64,000 nt of DNA from Thermovibrio sp. (GCA_015488335.1 WFNZ01000051.1:18073-82072), one strand, 5' to 3'. Shown: positions 35,088 to 45,564, numbered from the stretch's first letter. Notes: generated from the sequence alone by a model not told the origin. Translations and numbers: made by a program.

Positions 35088-35830
35088 ACCGCCCTCCGGA
35101 GCTCCCCAATTCCCTTTAAAACCTGAGGGCTGGGGTGGAGCAGCTCATCGGCAGGCTTCACCCTTACAACGTGAAAACGGGCTAACAGATACAGGTTGCC
35201 ATTCCCTACAAGAAGAACAGTATCGGGGCGGAGCTCCACCAGGGATTCGTAAGAAATAACAGAGAATGTAGTATCCGGAACAACCTCTGCTCCGGCCAGT
35301 TTAAGGATTTCTCCTAAGTAGCTCTTACTCCCGGCAACGTATAGAGGCCTTGAAGAGATAACAATAACTACCCTCTTTCCCTTTAAACACCGGGAGAGGG
35401 GGAGAACAGCTCTTCTTATTCTTCTTAAGAGTTTCCTCCCCTTTGCCCCATCTCCTCCAAGGAGCTCCCCCAGTCTCCCGGTAGCATCAACTACATCCTC
35501 AAGAGAAACAAGTCTGAAAACAAGAACTTTTAAACCTAAACGTTTTAAGGCTTCAACATCTCTTTTTGGTGTTAAAGTCGTGGCTATAACAAGATCTGGA
35601 TGGAGGGAGTAAATTTTTTCAACGTTGGGGTTAACAATTCCGCCAACTTTCTCCTTTCCCCTGCAGACTTCTCCCGAACAGAAAACCGTTACGCCGATTA
35701 ACTTCTTCTCCGCTCCAACGTAAGCGATAATGTCGGTAAGGGCAGGAGAGAGAGAAACAACCCTGTCAAAACAGAAACCGTTTAAACCAAATAGAACTAC
35801 CCAGAAAAAGACAAAAAGAACCCTCTTCAC
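35075..35830 (-). CDS. btuF: Periplasmic cobalamin-binding protein, BtuF-like
   Basis: A 251-residue binding protein with an N-terminal signal peptide (residues 1-20, ending GFC). DRVVSLSPALTDIIAYVGAE and the following Gly-rich turn match BtuF/TroA class III folds; VGGIVNPNVEKIYSLHPDLV is typical. The start is GTG at 35830, with GGAGGT close upstream and next to the riboswitch expression hairpin. Cysteines at FCSGEVC could form a disulfide. It delivers corrinoid to the BtuCD-like transporter. Confidence 0.87.
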   Translation of the reverse strand: MKRVLFVFFWVVLFGLNGFCFDRVVSLSPALTDIIAYVGAEKKLIGVTVFCSGEVCRGKEKVGGIVNPNVEKIYSLHPDLVIATTLTPKRDVEALKRLGLKVLVFRLVSLEDVVDATGRLGELLGGDGAKGRKLLRRIRRAVLPLSRCLKGKRVVIVISSRPLYVAGSKSYLGEILKLAGAEVVPDTTFSVISYESLVELRPDTVLLVGNGNLYLLARFHVVRVKPADELLHPSPQVLKGIGELRRAVCGK

Positions 35831-35839
35831 TCTACCTCC

Positions 35840-35863
35840 CTGCCCTGACCCCCCGCAGGGCAG
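35840..35863 (-). promoter_or_regulatory. Riboswitch expression-platform hairpin next to the btuF ribosome binding site
   Basis: CTGCCCTG (35840-35847) pairs with CAGGGCAG (35856-35863). It sits directly before GGAGGTAGA and the GTG start, so it likely gates ribosome access (or termination) in response to the upstream aptamer. Confidence 0.6.
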
Positions 35864-35873
35864 ACGAGTTTTC

Positions 35874-36034
35874 GCACGGGCCGGTCTCCCGGCTCGCAGG
35901 GTTCATTTAGGCCAGTGCCTTCCCGGAGTGGCGGCTCTTAACCTCTCCACTCCAGTGGCAAAGGCCCGGTTATTCCCTGCTCACGGTTGCGGGGACAGCG
36001 CCGGACTCTCACCGGACTTCCCGTTCACCCGTGC
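35874..36034 (-). ncRNA. Cobalamin (AdoCbl) riboswitch
   Basis: Read on the minus strand, the closing stem GCACGGG (36028-36034) pairs with CCCGTGC (35874-35880). Inside are the family-defining segments GGGAAGTCCGGTGAGAGTCC, GCTGTCCCCGCAACCGT (B12 box region) and GAGCCGGGAGACCGGC. The element precedes a btuF-C-D-B operon and is expected to turn it off when cobalamin is plentiful. Confidence 0.94.
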
Positions 36035-36058
36035 AGCCAAATTCTAACAAAAGGGCTG

Positions 36059-36064
36059 TATAAT
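36059..36064 (+). promoter_or_regulatory. Candidate -10 box of alaC
   Basis: A perfect TATAAT lies 30 bases before the alaC ATG. No good -35 is seen at 17 bases, so the assignment is tentative. The region is shared with the divergent riboswitch transcript. Confidence 0.4.
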
Positions 36065-36094
36065 TAGGTCTTACTCAAAGGTAGGAGTAAGAAA

Positions 36095-37312
36095 ATGCCC
36101 CAGTTTCAGTTTGCAAGGATAGACAGGCTTCCACCCTACGTTTTCGCAGTTGTAAACGACCTGAAGATGAAGCTGAGAAGGGCGGGAGAGGACATCGTTG
36201 ACCTTGGAATGGGAAACCCCGACCTTCCAACCCCACAGCACATAGTAGACAAGCTGTGTGAAGCTGCACAGAACCCGAAAAACCACAGGTATTCCCAAAC
36301 AAAAGGCCTTTTTAAACTGAGGGAAGCCTTAGCCCTCTGGTATAAGAGGAAGTATGACGTTGACTTAGACCCTGAAACTGAAGTTATCACAACAATTGGC
36401 TCAAAAGAGGGGCTTGCCCACCTTGCGCTTACACTCATAAACCCGGGAGACGTAGCAATAGTTCCAACTCCGGCGTATCCGATTCACCCCTACTCAATAA
36501 TCATTGCCGGCGGAGACGTTCGGAGCGTTCCCATCCTCACAGACGAAGGGTTTGATGAAGAGGCATTCTTTGAGTCCATCGTAAAAGCCTACAAAGAGAG
36601 CTGGCCAAGGCCAAAGGTTTTAATTTTGAACTTCCCTCACAACCCTACAACGGCAACCGTTGAACTACCTTTCTTTGAAAAGATCGTTGACTTTGCGAAA
36701 GACAACAACCTCATAGTGATTCAGGACCTTGCCTACGCAGAAATAGCCTTTGACGGCTACGTTCCGCCAAGCATCCTCCAGGTAAAAGGAGCGAAAGAAG
36801 TTGCCGTTGAGTTCTACTCCCTATCAAAAACCTACTCAATGGCCGGCTGGCGGGTGGGGTTTGCCGCCGGAAATAAGGAGATAATCCACGCCCTCTACAG
36901 AATGAAGAGCTACTTAGACTACGGAATGTTCCAGCCCATCCAGATAGCGGCAATAATAGCTCTAAAGGGAGACCAGTCCTGCGTTGAAGAGTACAGGAAG
37001 ATCTATGAGAGCAGGAGAAACACGTTAGTTGAAGGGCTAAACAGGATAGGCTGGCACGTTGAGAAGCCGAAAGCAACAATGTTTGTCTGGGCAAAAATAC
37101 CCGAGAAGTTCCAGTCTATGGGCTCTCTGGAATTTGCGAAGATGCTCCTCTTAGACGGTAAAGTTGCAGTCTCCCCTGGAATAGGCTTTGGGGAGTATGG
37201 AGACAAATACGTCCGGTTTGCGTTGGTTGAGAATGAGCTGAGGATAAAGCAGGCAGTTCGGGGAATAAAGAGGGCATTTGAGAAGTATGGTCTGCGGAAC
37301 ATCAACGTCTGA
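36095..37312 (+). CDS. alaC: Aminotransferase, AlaC-like (glutamate-pyruvate)
   Basis: A 405-residue fold type I PLP aminotransferase. It begins [20 protein letters not shown], closely matching AlaC/YfdZ, and contains [31 protein letters not shown] and [16 protein letters not shown] with the PLP lysine in SLSKT. It should make alanine from pyruvate and glutamate; an aspartate or diaminopimelate substrate cannot be excluded. GGAG precedes the ATG. hom follows after 11 bases and pyrF after that. Confidence 0.9.
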   Translation: MPQFQFARIDRLPPYVFAVVNDLKMKLRRAGEDIVDLGMGNPDLPTPQHIVDKLCEAAQNPKNHRYSQTKGLFKLREALALWYKRKYDVDLDPETEVITTIGSKEGLAHLALTLINPGDVAIVPTPAYPIHPYSIIIAGGDVRSVPILTDEGFDEEAFFESIVKAYKESWPRPKVLILNFPHNPTTATVELPFFEKIVDFAKDNNLIVIQDLAYAEIAFDGYVPPSILQVKGAKEVAVEFYSLSKTYSMAGWRVGFAAGNKEIIHALYRMKSYLDYGMFQPIQIAAIIALKGDQSCVEEYRKIYESRRNTLVEGLNRIGWHVEKPKATMFVWAKIPEKFQSMGSLEFAKMLLLDGKVAVSPGIGFGEYGDKYVRFALVENELRIKQAVRGIKRAFEKYGLRNINV

Positions 37313-37323
37313 CTCTGGAGGAG

Positions 37324-38613
37324 GTGGTGGAGAGTTTCAAGGTTGGAATCGTCGGCTGCGGAACGGTGGGGGGCGGTGTTGTGGAGCTCCTTTTCAAAAA
37401 CCGAGAACTGATAGAGAAAAGAATCGGGAAACCGGTTGAAATAGCCTTTGTTGCAGATAGAGACACGGAAAAAGTTAAAGCCCTCGGTGTTCCTGAGGAA
37501 AAAGTTTTTGATGATGGTCTGAAAGCCCTTGAGGTCCAATGTGATGCCGTTGTTGAGCTGATAGGCGGAACGGGAATTGCCAAAAGAGTTGTTGAGGAGG
37601 CCCTAAAGAGAAAGAGGCATGTAGTAACGGCAAACAAGGCACTCCTTGCAGACTACGGAGAGGAGCTCTTCAATCTGGCAAGGGAGAACGGCGTTTCGCT
37701 GAAGTTTGAGGCAAGCGTTGGTGGCGGTATTCCTGTAATAAAGGCCTTAAGGGAAGGGCTTGTTGGAAACAGAATAGAAGCCATCTACGGAATCATAAAC
37801 GGAACGGCGAACTTCATTCTAACAGAGATGAGCCAGAAGGGAATGAGCTTTGAAACAGCCCTTAAAGAGGCCCAGGAGTTGGGATTTGCCGAAGCCGACC
37901 CCACCTTAGACGTTGAAGGATTTGACGCAGCCCACAAAATCGCAATCCTCTCAAGCCTTGCATACTGCAGATGGGTGAAAACAGAAAACGTTTTCGTTAA
38001 AGGGATAAGAGAGCTTACTCCCTTAGACATAGAGATAGCCCGTGAGGAGTTCGGCTATTCGGTCAAGCTCCTTGCAATAGCAAAGACTACAGACGGAGAG
38101 CTTGAGGTAAGGGTTCACCCAACAATGATTCCAGAGGAGAATATCCTCTCAAGCGTCAACGGAGTATTCAACGCCTGCCTTATAGAGGGAGATTTTGTCG
38201 GGGATACCCTTTACTACGGCAAAGGTGCAGGTAGAAGGCCAACGGCAAGCGCAGTAGTTTCAGACATAGTTGACGTTGCTCTGGGAAATACCTACGATGT
38301 TCCAGAGTGTTTGATAAAGGGTAGAGAGGAGCTCCCCCTAAAACCCCCCAATCAGTTTACTTCAAGTTTCTACTTAAGGTTCACAGCTGTTGATAGGCCG
38401 GGAGTTCTTGCAAAAATTGCGGAAATACTTGGAAAAGAACAGATAAGCATAAAGAGCGCCCTCCAGAAGAGTTTAGACTTTGAGGGGGGCGTTCCGATAG
38501 TTATGACAACCCACCCTGCCAGAAAAGAGCAGATAGACAGGGCAATAGCCGAAATAAACAGGTTGGACGTGATAGTAAAACCGACATTCATCTGCATGAT
38601 TGAGGAGCTCTGA
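37324..38613 (+). CDS. hom: Homoserine dehydrogenase
   Basis: A 429-residue enzyme that reduces aspartate semialdehyde to homoserine for threonine and methionine. The NAD(P) loop is VGIVGCGTVGGG (6-17), the substrate region has TANKALLADYG and GTANFILTEM, FAEADPTLDVEG contains the catalytic acid, and a C-terminal ACT domain (about 350-429, FTAVDRPGVLAKIAEIL) allows feedback by amino acid. The start is GTG at 37324 (a second GTG is adjacent at 37327) behind GGAGGAGG. Confidence 0.95.
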   Translation: MVESFKVGIVGCGTVGGGVVELLFKNRELIEKRIGKPVEIAFVADRDTEKVKALGVPEEKVFDDGLKALEVQCDAVVELIGGTGIAKRVVEEALKRKRHVVTANKALLADYGEELFNLARENGVSLKFEASVGGGIPVIKALREGLVGNRIEAIYGIINGTANFILTEMSQKGMSFETALKEAQELGFAEADPTLDVEGFDAAHKIAILSSLAYCRWVKTENVFVKGIRELTPLDIEIAREEFGYSVKLLAIAKTTDGELEVRVHPTMIPEENILSSVNGVFNACLIEGDFVGDTLYYGKGAGRRPTASAVVSDIVDVALGNTYDVPECLIKGREELPLKPPNQFTSSFYLRFTAVDRPGVLAKIAEILGKEQISIKSALQKSLDFEGGVPIVMTTHPARKEQIDRAIAEINRLDVIVKPTFICMIEEL

Positions 38614-38614
38614 G

Positions 38615-39313
38615 ATGGTAATCGTAGCCCTTGACTTTGACAGGTGCGAAAAGGCTCTAAACCTTGTTGACACACTTGGAGATACGATAAACCACTACAA
38701 AGTTGGCCTGGAGCTCTTTTCAAGGTGTGGAATAGAGGTTGTAAAAGAGATTTCAAAGAGAGGGAAAAAAGTTTTTTTAGACCTCAAATACCACGACATT
38801 CCAAACACAGTTAAGTCTGCAGCAAGGGTTGGCATAGAAGCTGGAGTCTGGATGTACAACGTCCACGCCCTTGGTGGATTTGAATTTTTAAAACAGATTG
38901 CAGAGTTCAATAAAGAATACGCTGAAAAAATCGGCGCTGAGAGGCCGCTTCTCATAGCCGTAACAATTTTAACCAGCATGGATGAAAATGACCTTAAAAG
39001 TGTTGGAATAGAGTCTTCAGTGGAAGATGAGGTTTTAAGACTGGCAGAGCTCTCCAAAAAAGCAGGGCTTGACGGAGTAGTCTGTTCTGCAAGAGAGGTA
39101 AGGCTCATAAAGGAGAACCTCGGAGAGGACTTCATAACCGTTACGCCGGGAATAAGGCCAACCTGGGCTGCAAAGAACGACCAGAAGAGGGTTGTAACGC
39201 CGAAAGACGCTGTAAAACTTGGAACGGACTACATGGTGATAGGAAGGCCGATAACGGGAGCTCCCGACCCCAAAGAAGTAGCAGGGAAAATAATTTCTGA
39301 AATTTCAAAGTAA
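38615..39313 (+). CDS. pyrF: Orotidine 5'-phosphate decarboxylase
   Basis: A 232-residue pyrimidine enzyme that makes UMP. The catalytic motif FLDLKYHDIPNTV with Asp-x-Lys-x-x-Asp is intact, and VTPGIRPTWAAKNDQKRVVT and YMVIGRPITGAPDP hold the phosphate. The ATG at 38615 with GGAG upstream is one base after the hom stop; an in-frame TTG fifteen bases earlier is less likely. Last gene of the alaC-hom-pyrF unit. Confidence 0.96.
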   Translation: MVIVALDFDRCEKALNLVDTLGDTINHYKVGLELFSRCGIEVVKEISKRGKKVFLDLKYHDIPNTVKSAARVGIEAGVWMYNVHALGGFEFLKQIAEFNKEYAEKIGAERPLLIAVTILTSMDENDLKSVGIESSVEDEVLRLAELSKKAGLDGVVCSAREVRLIKENLGEDFITVTPGIRPTWAAKNDQKRVVTPKDAVKLGTDYMVIGRPITGAPDPKEVAGKIISEISK

Positions 39314-39496
39314 GAATTACCAGAGAAGAAAAAGAGTAAACCTTAAAATAGAGGCTTATTTCCGATATCTACTTCTATTTTCTTCCTGTTAGAAACGTTA
39401 ACGTTCTGGTTTTCTATTTTCTTTTAAGAAAGGCGAGATTTTACAACTATAGTCCCTTTTGAGTTCTCTTACTTATCTTAAATACTCATTGAAATC

Positions 39497-40819
39497 CTAA
39501 TTTTTACAAGACGACTCAAAACTTGAAACGACTTCTTTAAGTTCGCCGTAGAGCTCTGCAGCCAACCTCTGGGAAATTTGCCTGCTCCTATCAATTGCTT
39601 TCAAGTTATTCCTCAAAACAGAAACAACCTGAGTATCAAGCTCTCCTTCTTCTGAAAGTTGAATCATCATTCTTACAGCTTCAGAGCTGGAAATAGATTT
39701 CTTGTAAGGTCTTTCTTCTGTTAAAGCTGTGAACATATCTGCAACTGCCATAATCCTTGAACCGAGAGGGATTTTGTTGGCCTTAAGCTTAAAGGGATAG
39801 CCTTTACCGTTTAACCTTTCATGATGGTAAGAAGCCCATTCCACCACATCTTCATTCTTTATAAATCGGCTAAGTATTCTGTAGGTATGGTAAACGTGTG
39901 ATTTCATAATGAAGAACTCTTCCTCTGTTAACTGTGCCGGTTTCTCCAAAATTTCGTTGGGGATAAAAATTTTTCCAATATCATGTAAAAAACCTGCAAT
40001 CTTCATTTTTCTTAACTCTTCCTGAGAAAAATGGAAATAAGAGGCCAAATGGGTTGCCGTCTGAGAAACTCCAGAGGAGTGGGTGGCGGTAAAAGGGCTT
40101 TTGAAGTCTATAATGAAACCAAAAAGGTTAACCGTTCTGAGGAGCTCCCCAATACTCATAGCAAAATCTAACCTGTCAAGCCAGTCAACAACAGTCTCTC
40201 TAACATACTCTTCTTCAGTATAAAGGTTAAACCAGAATGCTTCCTTCTCGTAGTAAAAGTTGAACAGTATATCAAGCAATTTTGGACTAAATAGAAAACC
40301 GCGCCCTTCCTCCAGTTTTCCTTTTAAAGAAGAAATAGCATCAAGGAGAGAATACCCTTTTAACAGTCTATTGTTAATCCATACATCTACTCTATCTGCA
40401 AGAAAAAGTATCTGTGCTGGAAAAGAAAATTTCTGGGGACTGCCAATAAATTCAGAATAGGATCTATGGTGGTCTCTTATTATTTTCGCAGCTTCTTTAA
40501 AAAAGGGATATCTGTTTAAAAGGTTAAAACCTATCTCAGCATGAAGATGGATTGCTCTACTATTGAAGTTCTCTTCTTTTAAAAGAGCTACCTGCTCCTT
40601 TTCTTTAAAAAATAAAATACCAATATCGTGGAAGAGCGAGGCTATGAGAATATTTAAAAGAAACTCACGGGAAAATGAGAGCTTATTAGCAATCGCAAGA
40701 GAAATTAAAGCAACCCTTAAGTTGTGTCCTCTAAGTGAAGGGTCAAAACAGGCACTAAGATTTGAAATTTCAATTAAGAGCTTGGATATATTGTAGTAAT
40801 AACCGAGATTAAATACCAA
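39497..40819 (-). CDS. Tandem HD-domain protein, second domain HD-GYP (probable c-di-GMP phosphodiesterase)
   Basis: A 440-residue cytosolic protein. The first half has a degenerate HD domain (GHNLRVALISL, SLFHDIGILF, DHHRSY). The second half is a full HD-GYP domain with THSSGVS, FLHDIGKIFIPNEIL, MKSHVYHTYRIL, YHHERLNGKGYP and VADMFTALTEERPYKK. HD-GYP enzymes hydrolyse cyclic di-GMP. No sensor or receiver domain is attached. The start is TTG at 40819 behind AAGGGG. Codon use is more AT-rich than its neighbours, as is the flank at 39314-39496. Confidence 0.87.
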   Translation of the reverse strand: MVFNLGYYYNISKLLIEISNLSACFDPSLRGHNLRVALISLAIANKLSFSREFLLNILIASLFHDIGILFFKEKEQVALLKEENFNSRAIHLHAEIGFNLLNRYPFFKEAAKIIRDHHRSYSEFIGSPQKFSFPAQILFLADRVDVWINNRLLKGYSLLDAISSLKGKLEEGRGFLFSPKLLDILFNFYYEKEAFWFNLYTEEEYVRETVVDWLDRLDFAMSIGELLRTVNLFGFIIDFKSPFTATHSSGVSQTATHLASYFHFSQEELRKMKIAGFLHDIGKIFIPNEILEKPAQLTEEEFFIMKSHVYHTYRILSRFIKNEDVVEWASYHHERLNGKGYPFKLKANKIPLGSRIMAVADMFTALTEERPYKKSISSSEAVRMMIQLSEEGELDTQVVSVLRNNLKAIDRSRQISQRLAAELYGELKEVVSSFESSCKN

Positions 40820-40841
40820 ATTAACCCCTTCCCGCCCTCAC

Positions 40842-40869
40842 AAAAATAAAAAGGGGGCAGAATGCCCCC
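40842..40869 (-). terminator. Intrinsic terminator after ferredoxin
   Basis: GGGGGC (40853-40858) pairs with GCCCCC (40864-40869). On the minus strand TTTTTATTTTTG follows. This is a textbook terminator for the rpsB-tsf-pyrH-frr-fdx strand. Confidence 0.88.
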
Positions 40870-40881
40870 GATGGTTGCCGA

Positions 40882-41058
40882 TTACTCGGCTGAGATTGCG
40901 TCTGTTGGGCAGACCTCTACGCAGGCACCGCAGTCAATGCAGTCGTCTGGGTTGATGTAGTATTTTCCGTCGTCAGTTGGGCTGATGGCGTTCGTTGGAC
41001 ATACAGATGCACACGCGCCACAGCCGATGCAGAGTTCAGGGTCAATCTTGTGAGCCAT
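40882..41058 (-). CDS. fdx: 2[4Fe-4S] ferredoxin
   Basis: A 58-residue clostridial-type ferredoxin with two cluster motifs, CIGCGACASVCPT and CIDCGACVEVCPT. It is a low-potential electron carrier, likely used by 2-oxoacid:ferredoxin oxidoreductases of the reductive TCA cycle and perhaps as donor to the NuoEFG-less complex I. The ATG at 41058 with GGAGGT seven bases upstream is chosen over an earlier GTG. It follows frr by 13 bases and ends at a strong terminator. Confidence 0.95.
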   Translation of the reverse strand: MAHKIDPELCIGCGACASVCPTNAISPTDDGKYYINPDDCIDCGACVEVCPTDAISAE

Positions 41059-41071
41059 AGTACTCACCTCC

Positions 41072-42406
<1,335 letters not shown>

Positions 42407-42411
42407 GGGAA

Positions 42412-43008
42412 TTACTTGCCAACTTCAAAACGGCAGAAGCGCTTAACCTTGATGTTCTCACCAAGCTTGGTGATGTAGTCTGTTAAGAGGTCTTTTATTG
42501 TCTTGCTGTCATCCTTTATCCAGGGCTGCTCCAAGAGGCACTTTTCGGAGAAGAATTTGGAGAGCCTTCCCTCAACTATCTTCTCAACTATGTGCTCGGG
42601 CTTGCCCTCGGCAAGTGCCTGCTCCTTAAGGACTTCTTTCTCTTTTTCAACTATTTCAGCAGGAACGTCCTCTCTGCTCACGTACTCGGGAGCCATTGCA
42701 GCAACCTGCATTGCTATCTCGTGGCCTAAGTTCTTGAAGTCTTCAGTCCTTGCAACGAAGTCAGTTTCACAGTTGAGCTCAACTAAAGCTCCAACCTTAC
42801 CGCCTGCGTGGATGTAGGAGACAACGATTCCCTCAGCTGTTGCTCTTTCAGCTTTCTTTGCAGCCTTAGCAGCACCCTTCTTCCTCAGTATCTCAACGGC
42901 CTTCTCTATATCTCCGCCGGCCTCCTGAAGGGCCTTCTTACAGTCAACAATTCCCGCTCCTGTCTTCTCACGGAGCTCCTTTATCATCTGAGTTGTTATC
43001 TCAGCCAT
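42412..43008 (-). CDS. tsf: Elongation factor Ts
   Basis: A 198-residue nucleotide exchange factor for EF-Tu. It begins [20 protein letters not shown] and has [20 protein letters not shown] and [20 protein letters not shown]. It is the short form of EF-Ts found in many thermophiles. The ATG at 43008 has GGAGGAGG with ideal spacing; an ATG at 43026 overlapping the rpsB stop would only add six residues (MKGGGE). Confidence 0.97.
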   Translation of the reverse strand: MAEITTQMIKELREKTGAGIVDCKKALQEAGGDIEKAVEILRKKGAAKAAKKAERATAEGIVVSYIHAGGKVGALVELNCETDFVARTEDFKNLGHEIAMQVAAMAPEYVSREDVPAEIVEKEKEVLKEQALAEGKPEHIVEKIVEGRLSKFFSEKCLLEQPWIKDDSKTIKDLLTDYITKLGENIKVKRFCRFEVGK

Positions 43009-43025
43009 TTCTCCTCCTCCTTTCA

Positions 43026-43892
43026 TTACTCTTCAGGCAGGAAGTCAAGCTCTTCCTCGGCAGCTTCCTCACCTTCGGCAAGCTTTATAGCCTCTCTCCT
43101 CATCTTTCCTTCAAGAACGGCGTCTGCAATCCTTGACGTGAGGAGCCTGATAGCCCTTATAGCGTCGTCGTTTGCTGGAATCGGGTAGTCTACGAGATCT
43201 GGGTCTGCGTTTGTGTCAACGAGGGCAACAATAGGAACTCCGGCCTTCCTGGCCTCTCTAACGGCGTTTTCTTCCCTAACGATGTCAACAATGAAGAGGG
43301 CGTCGGGAAGGCGGTTCATGTTCTCAATACCGCCGATGTATTTCTCAAGCTTCTCCTTCTTCCTGCGGAGCCTTACAGCCTCTTTCTTTGGAAGCTGCTC
43401 TAAAACCCCTTCCTCTTCCATCTTCTTGAGCATCTTCAGTTTGTAAACGGATTTCCTGATGGTCTGGAAGTTTGTGAGGGTTCCACCTAACCACCTCTTG
43501 TTAACGTAGAACATTCCGCAGCGCTTTGCCTCTTCCTCAACAATGTCCTGACCCTGCTTCTTTGTGCAGACAAAGAGAACTGTTCCGCCGTTTGCAACTA
43601 AGTCTGCGATGTAGTCGTAGGCTTCCTCAAAGAACTTGATGGTCTGCTGAAGGTCAATGATGTGGATGCCGTTACGCTCTGTGAAGATAAACTTCTTCAT
43701 TTTGGGGTTCCAGCGCTCCTTCTGGTGGCCGAAGTGGACGCCGGCCTCAAGGAGCTCCTTCATCGTAACCCTCTGGCCAGGCGGCCTTGGCTTAAAGGTC
43801 TCCTGCTCCTGAACTTCTTGAGTCTGCTCCTGCTGAACTTCCTGAACCTCTTGAGTTTCCTGAGGCTGCTGCTCTTTCATCTCTTCAGACAT
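43026..43892 (-). CDS. rpsB: 30S ribosomal protein S2 with a Gln/Glu-rich N-terminal extension
   Basis: A 288-residue S2. The core begins near residue 42 with [20 protein letters not shown] and includes [37 protein letters not shown] and [19 protein letters not shown]. Before it lies an added segment of about 40 residues made mainly of Gln, Glu and Val with TQEVQE repeated twice. The acidic C-terminal tail ([16 protein letters not shown]) is also longer than usual. GGAGG precedes the ATG. First gene of the translation operon. Confidence 0.96.
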   Translation of the reverse strand: MSEEMKEQQPQETQEVQEVQQEQTQEVQEQETFKPRPPGQRVTMKELLEAGVHFGHQKERWNPKMKKFIFTERNGIHIIDLQQTIKFFEEAYDYIADLVANGGTVLFVCTKKQGQDIVEEEAKRCGMFYVNKRWLGGTLTNFQTIRKSVYKLKMLKKMEEEGVLEQLPKKEAVRLRRKKEKLEKYIGGIENMNRLPDALFIVDIVREENAVREARKAGVPIVALVDTNADPDLVDYPIPANDDAIRAIRLLTSRIADAVLEGKMRREAIKLAEGEEAAEEELDFLPEE

Positions 43893-43933
43893 TTCTACCT
43901 CCTGATATGGGTTTTTCCTCCCGAGCCTTCATC

Positions 43934-43969
43934 CTCCGGAAGAACCCGTAAAGGGCACCCCTTCCGGAG
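43934..43969 (-). promoter_or_regulatory. Hairpin in the rpsB leader
   Basis: CTCCGGAAG (43961-43969 on the minus strand) pairs perfectly with CTTCCGGAG (43934-43942), closing a GC-rich loop, about 40 bases before the rpsB start. No T-run follows. An S2 autoregulatory leader of the kind known in other bacteria is possible. Confidence 0.5.
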
Positions 43970-44025
43970 TCTGGCCGGTGAGTTTTCAACGGGAAATATA
44001 TCCGATTTGGTTTCAAAAAGAAACC

Positions 44026-45564
44026 TTAACTTCCCCAGCCGCCGCCTCCGGGGGTCTCTATTCTCAGCTTCTCGCCGGGGTGGAAACGGCGGGTGAACTT
44101 GGCGGGGAGCTCCACCTCCTCCCCCTCTGGTTTTACGAGGACGTTTCTTCCTCTCTTTCCAGGCTTTCCCCCGTTTAGTCCATAGGAACTGTGGGTTCTC
44201 CTCTCAGAAACAACCGTTACGTCAACTTCCTCTAAAAAGAGGAGTTCTCTAACTATTCCGTCTCCTCCTCTCCACTTTCCATCTCCGCCGGAACCCCTCC
44301 TTACGCCGTAGCGGGTAACCATAACGGGAAACTGGAACTCAAGGGCTTCAACGGGAGTGTTGAGGGTGTTTGTCATGTGGGTATGAACAGCGCTGGCTCC
44401 GTCAAAACCGTTTCCTGCTCCCGCTCCCCCTCCAATTGTTTCGTAGTAGGTGAACTTCTCGTTTCCAAAGGTCAGGTTGTTCATAGTTCCCTGAGAAGCT
44501 GCGGGGATTCTCTCGGGGATAGCTTTTGAGAGAGCTCCAAGTTGAACGTCTGTTATCCTCTGTGAGGTTTCAACGTTTCCACCTGAAACGGCCGCAGGGA
44601 ACTCAGCATCAACAACTGTTCCCGGCTTCGTTATAACCTTTATCGGCCTTAGTATTCCCTCGTTTGTCGGTATCTCCTCCCCTGCAAGACACCTGAAGAC
44701 GTAGAGGGTTGACGAGACAACTATTGAGCGAACTGCGTTTAAACAGCCACGAACCTGAGGGTCTGATGGTGAGAAGTCAACTGTTGCCTCTTCTCCTTTT
44801 ATTGTAAGAACAACCCTTATCCTTACGTTCCTGTTTCCCGCTCCGTCGTCGTCTAAGAAGTCCCCAAAGGTGTAAACGCCGTCGGGAATTTCTGATATTA
44901 CTCTTTTCATCATTTTCTCTGAGTAGTCTAAGAGGGCTTCCGAGTAGGCCTCAAGGAACTCTGAACCGTACTTCTCAAGGAGCTCCCTTAATCTCCTTAT
45001 CCCAATTCTGTTTGCCATAACCTGAGCTTTAAAGTCTCCCTCCCTCTCATCGGGAGTTCTTGTGTTGGCCTTTAAGAAGTTCAGGAAATCGGTTAAAACC
45101 TCTCCGTTTTCAACACACTTAACAGGGGGAATTACAAGCCCTTCCTGAAAAATTGAAGTTGAGAGGGGCATTGAACCGGGGGTTATTCCACCAACGTCTG
45201 AGTGGTGGGCACGGTTTGCAACGTAGAAGAGGAGCTCCCCTTCGTAGTAAACGGGGGCAACAACGGTTATGTCTGGAAGGTGTGTTCCCCCTTTAAAGGG
45301 GTCGTTGATAGCTGCCATATCTCCTTCTTTCAGCTCAACGTTTTCAACAACGCTCCTTACAGACATGGGCATTGAGCCAAGGTGGACGGGGATGTGGGCT
45401 GCCTGTGCAACCATCCGGCCGTGGCGGTCAAAGATGGCGCAGGAGAAGTCTCTCCTCTCCTTTATGTTTGGCGAAAAGGCTGTCCTCTGGAGAACTGCTC
45501 CCATTTCTTCGGCAACCGAGATAAGGGCGTTCTTTATCACTTCAAGCTTTATCGGGTTAACCAT
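44026..45564 (-). CDS. Hydantoinase B/oxoprolinase family protein
   Basis: A 512-residue HyuB-type subunit. MVNPIKLEVIKNALISVAEE, RTAFSPNIKERRDFSCAIFD, INDPFKGGTHLPDI, VANRAHHSDVGGITPGSMP and the C-terminal PGGGGWG are family hallmarks. With HyuA it forms ATP-dependent hydrolases or carboxylases such as 5-oxoprolinase, N-methylhydantoinase or acetone carboxylase; the gamma subunit of acetone carboxylase is absent. The exact substrate is unknown. Start overlaps the hyuA stop by eight bases. Confidence 0.88.
   Translation of the reverse strand: MVNPIKLEVIKNALISVAEEMGAVLQRTAFSPNIKERRDFSCAIFDRHGRMVAQAAHIPVHLGSMPMSVRSVVENVELKEGDMAAINDPFKGGTHLPDITVVAPVYYEGELLFYVANRAHHSDVGGITPGSMPLSTSIFQEGLVIPPVKCVENGEVLTDFLNFLKANTRTPDEREGDFKAQVMANRIGIRRLRELLEKYGSEFLEAYSEALLDYSEKMMKRVISEIPDGVYTFGDFLDDDGAGNRNVRIRVVLTIKGEEATVDFSPSDPQVRGCLNAVRSIVVSSTLYVFRCLAGEEIPTNEGILRPIKVITKPGTVVDAEFPAAVSGGNVETSQRITDVQLGALSKAIPERIPAASQGTMNNLTFGNEKFTYYETIGGGAGAGNGFDGASAVHTHMTNTLNTPVEALEFQFPVMVTRYGVRRGSGGDGKWRGGDGIVRELLFLEEVDVTVVSERRTHSSYGLNGGKPGKRGRNVLVKPEGEEVELPAKFTRRFHPGEKLRIETPGGGGWGS

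Noticed and set aside
39394..39405. Perfect 12-base palindrome AACGTTAACGTT in the pyrF/HD-GYP gap
   Set aside because: Short, in a convergent AT-rich gap with no promoter to control and no T-run. It may be chance in biased sequence.
43662..44096. Long Leu-rich reading frame antisense to the start of rpsB and the end of the hydantoinase B gene
   Set aside because: It mirrors the Gln/Glu-rich S2 coding sequence (Leu codons opposite Glu/Gln codons) and has no ribosome binding site.
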